Shown: positions 8,646 through 16,575 of the stretch, in pieces
Layout of the letters: the number at the start of each line of letters is the position of its first letter
Numbering within the stretch: position 1 is the stretch's first letter
Assembly: GCF_023712425.1 (NCBI RefSeq)
Contig: NZ_JAMAYG010000002.1
Coordinates: 62,001 to 126,000, forward strand
DNA length: 64,000 bases
Origin: Rothia sp. P100
Lineage (GTDB): Bacteria > Actinomycetota > Actinomycetes > Actinomycetales > Micrococcaceae
Direction: 5' to 3'
Translations under genes and position numbers: made by a program
The notes under the pieces: generated by a model
What the model was told of the DNA's origin: nothing
Database searches by the model: none
The model's input: only the letters and a program-made list of their open reading frames with translations

Positions 8646-10742
8646 CTACTGGGAGGTTTCCCCGTCGCTCCCCGGCTTTAGTTCGTTATCTGGAGCCTCC
8701 GCTGGGTTCTGGGGATCCAGAGCATTTTCATCGGTCTTCGGGCCACGGGCTTGCTGCAGTTTATCGGCCAGCTCGTGTAGCTTCTGCCCCTGGGACTCGG
8801 TGAACTCCTGGATCTTCTGCCCCTGGTCTGCCTTGAACTCATCCCATTTCTCGCTCTGCTCAGCACGCAACTCCTGCATGCGTTCAGCGGTCTGTGAGGC
8901 GGTTTCGGTGACAGTGCTCTTGGTGCGGTTATAGATGTCCTCCACATAGGAGCTGAAATCAGCCAAAATCTGCTTGCGGCGTACCTTCATGGAAGGTGTC
9001 AGATGACCTTCTGCTTCGGTGAAGTCCTTGTCGATAATGCGGAATTCACGGATCGATTCAGCCTTAGAAACCAAAGCGTTGGCTTCATCAATGAACTTTT
9101 GGATGGACTCGCGAACGCGGGGGTGGATGGATGCTTCTTTTGGGGTCAGCGTTCGCGGCAGACCAATACGTTCTAGCTCATCGGGCAGCACATCAGGGTC
9201 AAGAGTGATAAGAGCCGCGATGAAGGGTTTTTCGTCGCCGACCAGCATGGCCTGTGATACGAAAGGTGCCAGCCTTAGCCTGTCCTCGGCTGGGACCGGC
9301 ATGACGTTCTTGCCACCGGCAGTCACAATAATTTCCTTCTTACGCCCGGTGATGGTGATCTTACCGTCCTGTGAAATTTGAGCAAGATCGCCGGTGCGGA
9401 ACCAGCCGTCCTCGGTAAAGGCGAGGGCGTTTTCCTCAGGGTTATCCAGGTAGCCAGAAATCAGGCCGACGCCTTTGAATTCCAGTTCTCCATCATCTGC
9501 CAGGCGTGCCGAACCACCGGGAATGAGGGTACCCACGTTACCCACCTCGAAATCTCGGATTCGTCCTACAGCCAAAGGGGCGGTGGTCTCGGTGAGACCG
9601 TAGCCCTCCACTACTTCAATGCCAACAGCATGGTAAAAATGGCCGTAGTGAGGTGCTAGCCGGCTGCCGCCTGATACGGCAAACCTAACTTTTCCTCCCA
9701 TGGCAGCGCGCAGTTTGGAGTAAACCAGCTTGTCGTAGAAGCGGTGTTGTAGCGCCAGCTTTTTAGTCATTTCACCGGCAATTTTTGCCTGGGACCACTT
9801 AACGGCTACATCAACTGAACGGTGGAAGAGCTTAGCGTTGACCGTTCCGCCCTTCTCAGCCTTCTTGACCGCGCCCTCATAGACCTTCTCAAAAACACGC
9901 GGGACCACCAGCAACATGGTGGGCTGGAAGGACGCCAAATCAGTGGAAAGGTTCTTAATATCAGGCGCATGGCCTACCACCATGCCCGCATCAAAAGCGA
10001 GCACCTGGATAATACGGCCCAGTACGTGTGCTAGCGGCAGGAAGAGGAGAGTCGAATTGGTCTCGTTAGCGATTTCAGGAATGGTGGCTTTGCAATTGGC
10101 ACTCAGCCGAACAAAGTTACCGTGGGTGATAGGGCAGGCTTTGGGGCGCCCCGTCGTGCCTGAGGTGTAGACAATTGTGGCAATGTCTTCACAGCTAGCG
10201 ATGGAACGGCATTGCTCAATTTCATCATCGCTAATCGAAGCTCCCTGACGTACCAGATCAGCAATGGCTTGACGGTCGATGACCCACACATGGCTCAGCG
10301 CTGAGAGCTCAAGCTCTTGATCGGTGAGGTTCCTGGCCTGGTCAATAACCCCTGCAAGTTTATCGCTTTCGACAAACACTGCCTTTGCCTTCGAGTGCGA
10401 CAGCGCCCATGCGGCCTGTGCCGGTGAAGACGTTTCATAGACGGGAACCACCACAGCGCCGGCATACCAGCAGGCGAAGTCAATCAGCGTCCACTCATAG
10501 CGGGTACGGCTCATAATGCCCACGACATCCCCTGCACCGATGCCTGCAGCAACTAGGCCCTTGGCAAGCTCAAGGACCTGTGCCCTGAACTGCTGGGCAG
10601 TGACATTCACCCAGTTACCCGTAGACTTCTGTACGCGGTAGACCACGGGGTTGCGGGTGTCTTGGGCACGCCGCTCAACCATATCGGTGAGGTTAACCGA
10701 AGGGTCAATCACAACAGCTGGAGGTGAGTGAATTTCTTTCAC
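8646..10742 (-). CDS. long-chain acyl-CoA synthetase (FadD15-like, AMP-binding)
   Basis: Activates long-chain fatty acids with ATP and CoA through an acyl-adenylate. The 698-residue form begins at GTG 10742 (MKEIHSPPAVV); the frame stays open to TTG 10856, but the extra residues do not look like the family. Motifs: P-loop-like IVYTSGTTGRPKACPITHG, the GYGLTETTAPLAVG motif, DGWFRTGDLAQI and ITGRKKEIIVTAGGKNV. Homologues usually end near 600 residues. Here the last ~100 residues form a charged, Gln/Glu-rich segment with repeats of the type EKWDEFKADQGQKIQEF and then a Pro/Glu-rich tail, probably a coiled coil followed by a disordered end. It is a single-gene unit, divergent from plsC, which suggests shared work in membrane lipid turnover. 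Confidence 0.88.
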   Translation of the reverse strand: MKEIHSPPAVVIDPSVNLTDMVERRAQDTRNPVVYRVQKSTGNWVNVTAQQFRAQVLELAKGLVAAGIGAGDVVGIMSRTRYEWTLIDFACWYAGAVVVPVYETSSPAQAAWALSHSKAKAVFVESDKLAGVIDQARNLTDQELELSALSHVWVIDRQAIADLVRQGASISDDEIEQCRSIASCEDIATIVYTSGTTGRPKACPITHGNFVRLSANCKATIPEIANETNSTLLFLPLAHVLGRIIQVLAFDAGMVVGHAPDIKNLSTDLASFQPTMLLVVPRVFEKVYEGAVKKAEKGGTVNAKLFHRSVDVAVKWSQAKIAGEMTKKLALQHRFYDKLVYSKLRAAMGGKVRFAVSGGSRLAPHYGHFYHAVGIEVVEGYGLTETTAPLAVGRIRDFEVGNVGTLIPGGSARLADDGELEFKGVGLISGYLDNPEENALAFTEDGWFRTGDLAQISQDGKITITGRKKEIIVTAGGKNVMPVPAEDRLRLAPFVSQAMLVGDEKPFIAALITLDPDVLPDELERIGLPRTLTPKEASIHPRVRESIQKFIDEANALVSKAESIREFRIIDKDFTEAEGHLTPSMKVRRKQILADFSSYVEDIYNRTKSTVTETASQTAERMQELRAEQSEKWDEFKADQGQKIQEFTESQGQKLHELADKLQQARGPKTDENALDPQNPAEAPDNELKPGSDGETSQ

Positions 10743-10969
10743 AATGGAGCCCTGCCTTAAAAGATAGCACCCGCAACTGCGGGCTGAGGTTGTGCCCGAG
10801 CGTTGCCCGGGGTGTGAGTAGGATGATACTTCAATAAATTTTACCTTTACCAGCAAGGAGCTGATGAACTCATTACGCGTGCCGACAGCTGAAAATAGCT
10901 GGCTCTCAATAGATGAGTAACAGTCTTAGAATAGACAGCAAATACAACTGACCCCTTCGAGGAAACTCC

Positions 10970-11710
10970 ATGTACAACCAGCTACATACCGTGCTCAAAC
11001 CCCTGCTGACCAAGCTCTACCATCACGAGGTAGTGGGAGCTCATAACATCCCTGCTGATTCCGGGGCCATTCTAGCCAGTAATCACGTCTCCTTCATCGA
11101 CTCCATTTTCCTTCCGCTGGCTGCACCTCGTCAGGTTTTCTTTCTCGCTAAAAACGACTACTTCACCACCCCCGGCCTCAAAGGTCGTATGATGAAGTGG
11201 TTCTTTACGGAAGTGGGTCAGCTACCCATGGACCGAACCGGAGGAGCGGCGTCCACCGCGTCCTTGCAGCGCGCTATCGATGCGCTGAAGGAGGGCAAAC
11301 TGGTGGGAATCTACCCCGAAGGCACTCGAAGCCCTGATGCCCGTCTCTACCGCGCCAAGGTGGGTGTTGCGCGGCTTGCCATCGCAGCAGGCGTACCCAT
11401 TGTTCCCGTTGCCCAGTTCGGTAACGAAGAGGTGCAGGCGCCAGGTTCCAATAAATTGCGCCTCAAAAACACTAAAGGTCAGCCCATTCGTATCAAGACC
11501 ATCATCGGTGAACCCATCGATACCTCTACATACTTAGGCAAGGAAGACGACTGGGCGGCCGCTAGGGAGCTGGCAGACATTGTCATGCAGCGTATCAGCG
11601 AAATGACCGGGCGAGCCATCGTGCCGGTGTATGCAGGTGATGTTAAGAAACTGATGGAAAGCCAGGGACTGACGGCCCTTCAAGCGTCAGATCAGCTAGT
11701 GAGCCGGTAA
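10970..11710 (+). CDS. plsC: 1-acyl-sn-glycerol-3-phosphate acyltransferase family protein
   Basis: Transfers an acyl group to lysophosphatidate or a related acceptor in phospholipid synthesis at the inner membrane face. It has 246 residues. The acyltransferase motif NHVSFIDS (HX4D) is near residue 43, the second block is WFFTEVGQLPMDRTGG, and the third is GIYPEGTRSPD. ATG at 10970 follows GAGGAAA at about 7 bases. No strong transmembrane segment is present, as in many short PlsC-like enzymes. The exact acceptor cannot be read from sequence. It lies divergent to the acyl-CoA synthetase and upstream of aroG. Confidence 0.87.
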   Translation: MYNQLHTVLKPLLTKLYHHEVVGAHNIPADSGAILASNHVSFIDSIFLPLAAPRQVFFLAKNDYFTTPGLKGRMMKWFFTEVGQLPMDRTGGAASTASLQRAIDALKEGKLVGIYPEGTRSPDARLYRAKVGVARLAIAAGVPIVPVAQFGNEEVQAPGSNKLRLKNTKGQPIRIKTIIGEPIDTSTYLGKEDDWAAARELADIVMQRISEMTGRAIVPVYAGDVKKLMESQGLTALQASDQLVSR

Positions 11711-11853
11711 CAGCCCGGGGAATAGTCCTCTTAGGATGAACGCAACATGTCCTACATAACGGACGATTCTTGGTTCGCACCTCAGACCGCCTAAACTTAG
11801 AGACACCCTTATATCCGCGGGCAGACGCCCTCTCAGCTGACAAGGAGCGCACC

Positions 11854-13215
11854 GTGACCCTACCCGGCGCTGTACCCACCACCAACGACTTCCCAGAGCT
11901 CGAAGAGTGGCGCTCACTCACTATTCATCAGCACCCGCAGTGGGCTGAGCACAAAGACTTTACTTCCGTAATAAATGAACTCAGTGCTGTTCCACCGCTC
12001 GTCTTCGCTGGTGAAGTGGATCAGATGCGCTCTGACCTAGCTCGTGTGGCTAACGGTGAAGCCTTCTTGTTGCAGGGTGGTGACTGCGCTGAAACTTTCG
12101 CTGGTGCCACTGCAGATAAGATTTCTGGGCGCGTCAAAACTCTGCTGCAGATGGCTGTAGTTCTTACCTACGGTGCTTCTATGCCGGTCGTCAAGATGGG
12201 GCGTATGGCTGGCCAGTTCTCCAAGCCACGTTCATCCAACGATGAGACGCGTGAGGGCATCACCCTGCCGTCTTTCCGCGGCGAAATGGTGAACGGGTTT
12301 GACTTCGATGAGAACTCGCGCATCCATGACCCCAACCGTATGCTCACTGGCTACCACACCAGCGCCTCAACCCTGAATCTGATTAGGGCTTTCACCAAGG
12401 GTGGCTTTGCCGATTTGCGTTCGGTGAACTCCTGGAACAAAGGCTTTACAGCTAACCCGGCTCACGCTCGCTACGAATCGTTGGCTGCTGAAATCGACCG
12501 TGCCATCAAATTCATGGAAGCCTGCGGCGCTGACTTTGCACCCTTCAAAGACACCGATGTGTACACCGGGCACGAGGCCCTGCTTCTTGACTTTGAGCGT
12601 GCACTGACCCGCATTGACTCCCGCACCTACCAGCCCTACGACACCTCCGCCCACTTCTTGTGGATCGGTGAACGCACCCGCGGCCTGGAGGATGCCCACG
12701 TCAACTTCCTCTCCAAGGTGCGCAACCCCATCGGTGTGAAGCTTGGCCCCACCACCACCGCTGATGACGCCTTGGCGCTGATTGACAAGCTTGACCCCAA
12801 CCGCGAACCCGGCCGTCTGACCTTCATCACCCGCATGGGTGCGGATAAGATTCGCGAGAACCTGCCCGCTATCGTTGAGGGAGTTCAGCGCGAAGGGGCC
12901 AAGGTGGTGTGGGTAGCCGATCCCATGCACGGCAACACCATCTCTGTTCCTTCAGGCTTCAAAACCCGCCGCTACGACGACGTCATCGACGAGATCCGCG
13001 GCTTCTTTGAGGTGCACGAGGCACTGGGAACCTTCCCCGGCGGCATCCACGTCGAAATGACCGGTGATGACGTTGCAGAGTGCTTGGGCGGCTCTGATCC
13101 CATCGAGGAATCTTCCTTCGCTGACCGCTACGAAACTCTCTGTGACCCGCGCCTGAACCACCAGCAGTCCCTGGAAATTGCGTTCCAGGTCGCAGAGTAC
13201 CTGGCTAAACGCTAG
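11854..13215 (+). CDS. aroG: class II 3-deoxy-7-phosphoheptulonate synthase
   Basis: First enzyme of the shikimate pathway, condensing phosphoenolpyruvate and erythrose 4-phosphate. It is the plant/actinobacterial class II type with 453 residues. Diagnostic segments are LLQGGDCAETF, GRMAGQFSKPRSS, the HFLWIGERTRG block, and VWVADPMHGNTI followed by GGIHVEMTGDDVAECLGG. The start is GTG at 11854, six bases after a good AAGGAG (11842-11847); the frame is open further upstream to TTG 11770. In mycobacteria the orthologue (Rv2178c) also lies next to pknL. The gene ends only 10 bp from the convergent pknL with no hairpin between them. Confidence 0.94.
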   Translation: MTLPGAVPTTNDFPELEEWRSLTIHQHPQWAEHKDFTSVINELSAVPPLVFAGEVDQMRSDLARVANGEAFLLQGGDCAETFAGATADKISGRVKTLLQMAVVLTYGASMPVVKMGRMAGQFSKPRSSNDETREGITLPSFRGEMVNGFDFDENSRIHDPNRMLTGYHTSASTLNLIRAFTKGGFADLRSVNSWNKGFTANPAHARYESLAAEIDRAIKFMEACGADFAPFKDTDVYTGHEALLLDFERALTRIDSRTYQPYDTSAHFLWIGERTRGLEDAHVNFLSKVRNPIGVKLGPTTTADDALALIDKLDPNREPGRLTFITRMGADKIRENLPAIVEGVQREGAKVVWVADPMHGNTISVPSGFKTRRYDDVIDEIRGFFEVHEALGTFPGGIHVEMTGDDVAECLGGSDPIEESSFADRYETLCDPRLNHQQSLEIAFQVAEYLAKR

Positions 13216-13225
13216 TATCCAAGTG

Positions 13226-14770
13226 CTAGTAAAGAAGACCTGCTAGCCACCAGCCGGCAAAACCAGCCACTGTAAACCCCACCAGCCCGGTGACCATGAT
13301 GATAATGAGTGCAATCGGGCTGAGTGGGGTTCTCCATGGGGTCTGCGCACGGCGCCGTTCAGCTTCATTGATGATCGGCGGCTGCACCCGCGAAGCGTCC
13401 GAGTGCTGGTGCTGAGGTTGCGGTGCAGGGTGTCTGCGCGGGTTATAGCTACCACTGATAGGGCTAAAACCCTCTCGCTGCTGCTGAGCCCTCTCTTCTG
13501 CCTCCTTCTCTGCTCGCGCTCGTGCAGCAGAAAAAGTCGTCGTGGCATCAGGGTCTTGAGCAACGTCCCAGAAGAGAGTCTCATCAGGGGAGTGAGAGGC
13601 GTCATCATACTCAGTTGCCTCACCGGCAGCTTGGCTTTGAGTCAGTGGCCCCACGCCGGAGATCCGGGTGGGCTTATAGACCTGGCTTTCTTCCTGAGCA
13701 GCAGCTATTACCCCCTGTTCATGTTCTGAAAGATGGCCCTCGATATCGTCATGGAGCAAATCATCGGCGTTACCAAACCCTGTAATAGGGGTTGACCTGT
13801 AGGCCTTGGTCATTCCCGATTTCTCGGCAATATCGGTGACGTCCTGCCACAGCTCGGTGATGGGAGGTTCTACCAGCTCGGCGCGGTAGCTTCTCTCGGC
13901 TGCACCCATGCGGGCGGAAATATCGCGCAGCGCGCGGAAGAGCTCCGCGGCGTCCTGAGGGCGGTCTTTAACAGCTCTGCGGGTGCACCAGCTCACCACC
14001 CCCGTAATATCTGAACTAATACCCGGCGCTATCACCGAGACTGAAGGGATCTCAGAATTAATGTTGTGATAGAGAACCTGCTGATCGTTGCCCAGACCGG
14101 GGAAGGGGAGTCTGCCGGTCAGCATACGGTACATCATGACTCCCACCGCGAAAATATCGGCAGGAGCACCCACAGCAGCCACCGGGTCCATAATCTCGGG
14201 AGCAACATAGGCTGGGGTACCCATGAGCTCACCGGTCCACTGCTGGTCGGTGCGCCGTGTCAGCCCAAAGTCAGATAACTTGATGCCCCTGTTGCTATCT
14301 TCAAGAAGTACGTTGGCAGGTTTGATATCACGGTGGATCAGGCGGTGTGCGTGAACTTCTGACAGCCCTTCAACGGTAGGCATCATAATCTCAAGCATCT
14401 CACCTACGCTCAGCACAGGGCGCAGGGTGAGTAGTTGGGCGAGGGTGCAGCCGTGCACATACTCTAAGACCAGGAACATGATCTCTTGACCGTGGACCTG
14501 CTGGGTGCCGTCCTGAACCACCCCCACCACGTGCTCATGGTGAATCTTGCCGAGGGCATTACCCTCTCTAAAGAATTTTTGCCGCTGTGCAGTGTCGGAG
14601 GATAGGTGTGGCAGCAGTACCTTAACGGCTACCGGGTTGTTGGACCATAAATCTACCGCATGGTAAACCTCAGCCATCCCGCCGCGGGCAATGAGCTGGC
14701 CGACTTCATATCGACCGGCAAAGACGGTGCCGGTCAACCAGGGGGCACTGTTAGAGTTCTCAGATATCAC
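13226..14770 (-). CDS. pknL: membrane-anchored Ser/Thr protein kinase (PknL-like)
   Basis: Eukaryotic-type Ser/Thr kinase of 514 residues. The kinase domain (about 15-280) has the glycine loop LIARGGMAEVY, the ATP-binding Lys in VAVKVLL, the catalytic loop HRDIKPANVLL with His146-Arg147-Asp148, DFG in KLSDFGLTRR, and an APE-like AYVAPEI. A ~200-residue Ser/Glu/Gln-rich linker follows. A single transmembrane segment (about 488-511) ends the protein, leaving essentially no outer domain and no PASTA repeats. The GTG at 14770 lies exactly six bases after TAAAAT (14777-14782), so the mRNA may be leaderless. It diverges from the Rv2175c-like gene; in M. tuberculosis PknL phosphorylates Rv2175c. The same pairing here supports the PknL assignment. 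Confidence 0.88.
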   Translation of the reverse strand: MISENSNSAPWLTGTVFAGRYEVGQLIARGGMAEVYHAVDLWSNNPVAVKVLLPHLSSDTAQRQKFFREGNALGKIHHEHVVGVVQDGTQQVHGQEIMFLVLEYVHGCTLAQLLTLRPVLSVGEMLEIMMPTVEGLSEVHAHRLIHRDIKPANVLLEDSNRGIKLSDFGLTRRTDQQWTGELMGTPAYVAPEIMDPVAAVGAPADIFAVGVMMYRMLTGRLPFPGLGNDQQVLYHNINSEIPSVSVIAPGISSDITGVVSWCTRRAVKDRPQDAAELFRALRDISARMGAAERSYRAELVEPPITELWQDVTDIAEKSGMTKAYRSTPITGFGNADDLLHDDIEGHLSEHEQGVIAAAQEESQVYKPTRISGVGPLTQSQAAGEATEYDDASHSPDETLFWDVAQDPDATTTFSAARARAEKEAEERAQQQREGFSPISGSYNPRRHPAPQPQHQHSDASRVQPPIINEAERRRAQTPWRTPLSPIALIIIMVTGLVGFTVAGFAGWWLAGLLY

Positions 14771-14776
14771 CCACTC

Positions 14777-14782
14777 ATTTTA
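14777..14782 (-). promoter_or_regulatory. candidate -10 element of pknL (leaderless)
   Basis: TAAAAT on the minus strand, separated by six bases from the GTG start. Transcription would begin at or next to the start codon. No clear -35 was found. Confidence 0.4.
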
Positions 14783-14862
14783 CGGGTGAATTCTGGGTAC
14801 TGGCGGGGAATCTGGATCAGAGCTGTCTCGCTTTGTGCGCAGCTTTGGTGCAAAATGGAGGG

Positions 14863-15234
14863 GTGAGTGAAGAAAAGACAACACCTGAAGTAATGGCTCT
14901 CGTGGGGGACTGGCTAACCATCCCCGATATCGCCGAGATGCTCGATCTTAAAGTGACCCGAGTGCACACCCTGATTTCTGAGCGCAGCCTCCTCGCTGTG
15001 CGCGACCCGGAAACCAGCGTACGTAAGGTTCCTGCCCTGTTCATGCGAGAGAACAGCATGCTTGAGTCCCTCAAGGGCACCCTGACTGTCCTTGATGATT
15101 CTGGCTTCACCGATGAAGAAGCCATCGTCTGGCTTTACACCGAGGACGATTCGTTGCCCGGTCGCCCCATCGACGCTCTGATTAATGGACGCAAAACCGA
15201 AATTAGACGCCGCGCATCAGCCCTCGCCTGGTAA
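14863..15234 (+). CDS. Rv2175c-like DNA-binding protein, likely PknL substrate
   Basis: A 123-residue protein. The N-terminal half (DWLTIPDIAEMLDLKVTRVHTLISERSLLAVRDP) has a winged-helix or excisionase-like helix-turn-helix. The C-terminal part is the conserved TLTVLDDSGFTDEEAIVWLYTEDDSLPGRPIDAL segment of the actinobacterial Rv2175c family, ending in a basic helix. In M. tuberculosis Rv2175c binds DNA and is phosphorylated by PknL near its N-terminus; that is family knowledge, not visible here. Start choice: GTG 14863 lies six bases after CAAAAT; GTG 14848 and TTG 14833 are in-frame alternatives. The N-terminus retains threonines (EEKTTPEV) that could be phospho-acceptors. It is divergent from pknL. 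Confidence 0.82.
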   Translation: MSEEKTTPEVMALVGDWLTIPDIAEMLDLKVTRVHTLISERSLLAVRDPETSVRKVPALFMRENSMLESLKGTLTVLDDSGFTDEEAIVWLYTEDDSLPGRPIDALINGRKTEIRRRASALAW

Positions 15235-15243
15235 ATAGATCAC

Positions 15244-15273
15244 ATCCCGCTTGCACGAACGTGCAAGCGGGAT
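15244..15273. terminator. bidirectional terminator between the Rv2175c-like gene and idsA
   Basis: Perfect 13-bp stem (15244-15256 with 15261-15273) with the loop GAAC, followed by TTCTTAAT on the plus strand. It lies between convergent genes. Confidence 0.8.
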
Positions 15274-15292
15274 TCTTAATGGCTGGGCTACC

Positions 15293-16405
15293 TTAGGCTG
15301 AGCGCTTCAGCGCTTTAGCAGCGATGGCCTCCAGGGCTGTTCGCACATGCTCACTGACCTGCAAGGTCGCCAGTGCCCCCAACGCCTGTTGGCTTTTTTC
15401 TTCAATCAGTTGTTCCACGGCGTCCAGAGCGCCAGAAACTCGGATAAGCTCCTGTAGCCGGGCTATATCTGTGAGCGTCAGCTGCTGATTGCCCAAAGAG
15501 GATTCTAAGAAATCGTGGTCAGCACTGTTGGCTAGCATGGCTGTGTAAGCGGTGAGAACCGTGCGCTTACCCTCTCGAAGATCATCGCCAGCGGGCTTAC
15601 CCGTCACTTCAGGTTCCCCGAACACTCCCAACTCATCATCACGCATCTGGAATCCTTCACCCAGTGGCAAGGCGAAGGTTCGGTAATGGTCAATCAGGGG
15701 GGAGGGCTCTCCGTGGGCGGTACCTAAACCAAGGGCGCCGCCTAAGGCCAGGGGGTGCTCACAGGTGTACTTAGCAGCCTTATAGCGGATGACATTGAGA
15801 GCGCGCTCCAGCGCCACCTGCGGGCTCTCAACATGAACCACTTCACTCACAATATCCAGGTACTGCCCTGCCATAACTTCAGTGCGCATCAGGTTAAAAA
15901 TATGGCGAGCCTCAGAATGAGCGCCGGCCTGGGGGATAGATGAGAAGGCCATCTCAGACCAAGAAAGACACATATCCCCGGTCAGAATAGCGCTTGAGAC
16001 GCCGTAAGCTTCAGGTGATGTTTTGAAGCCCTGCTGCCGGTGCGTAGCCTCAAATTGCCGGTGGACGCTGGGAGCACCGCGGCGTGTATCGGAAGCATCA
16101 ATGATGTCATCGTGAATAAGAGCAGCTGACTGGAAAAGCTCAATGGCCAGACCCGCCTTGATAATGATGGGGTCATCAGCTTGCCCACCGGCACCTCGGA
16201 AGCCCCAGTAAGCGAGGAGCGCTCGCAGTCTTTTGCCGCCGGTCGATAGCTTCTTAATGGCGTCAAGAATGGGCAGAGTCTCTGCCGAAACCTCAGCCAT
16301 TAGCTCACCCTGTTCGTCAAAGAACAATTGCATTTCGGCTTCAAGAGCCTCAAGATAGGCGCGCTGTTCTTGCTCAATGGTGGATAGGGAGGTGTGGGTG
16401 GTCAT
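15293..16405 (-). CDS. idsA: polyprenyl diphosphate synthase (IdsA-type GGPP synthase)
   Basis: Trans-prenyltransferase that condenses isopentenyl diphosphate with allylic diphosphates. It has 370 residues. The first aspartate-rich motif is LIHDDIIDASDTRRG, the second is QMRDDELGVFGEPEVTGKPAGDDLREGKRT, and the basic GGKRLRALLAYW segment lies near the N-terminus. Chain length cannot be fixed by eye; the orthologous IdsA/GrcC group makes C15-C20 products for carotenoids, menaquinone or the lipid-carrier supply. ATG at 16405 follows AAGGGA. The synteny aroG-pknL-Rv2175c-idsA matches mycobacteria (Rv2178c to Rv2173). It diverges from dinB. Confidence 0.9.
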   Translation of the reverse strand: MTTHTSLSTIEQEQRAYLEALEAEMQLFFDEQGELMAEVSAETLPILDAIKKLSTGGKRLRALLAYWGFRGAGGQADDPIIIKAGLAIELFQSAALIHDDIIDASDTRRGAPSVHRQFEATHRQQGFKTSPEAYGVSSAILTGDMCLSWSEMAFSSIPQAGAHSEARHIFNLMRTEVMAGQYLDIVSEVVHVESPQVALERALNVIRYKAAKYTCEHPLALGGALGLGTAHGEPSPLIDHYRTFALPLGEGFQMRDDELGVFGEPEVTGKPAGDDLREGKRTVLTAYTAMLANSADHDFLESSLGNQQLTLTDIARLQELIRVSGALDAVEQLIEEKSQQALGALATLQVSEHVRTALEAIAAKALKRSA

Positions 16406-16541
16406 TACAATCCCTTGCTTTGGAATACGGGGTTTGACACCCAGTTTATTAGATAGCGCACCAACCTCCTACCGCATAGCGGAAGGGCGCCAGTGAGAAG
16501 AAATGTAAGAGGTTTACAGGGGTGAAGGAGATGTGATTGAA

Positions 16542-16557
16542 TAGAATATATATTCGA
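16542..16557. promoter_or_regulatory. candidate LexA/SOS box upstream of dinB
   Basis: TAGAATATATATTCGA contains the perfect palindrome GAATATATATTC and resembles the actinobacterial/Bacillus LexA box (TCGAAC-N4-GTTCGA) at 13 of 16 positions. It overlaps the -10-like TATATT (16549-16554) and ends 18 bases before the dinB start, a position suited to repression by LexA. Confidence 0.6.
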
Positions 16558-16575
16558 ATGAAGTGAGGGGAGTTA

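Noticed and set aside
12367-12930. 187-codon open frame on the minus strand
   Set aside because: Shadow of aroG.
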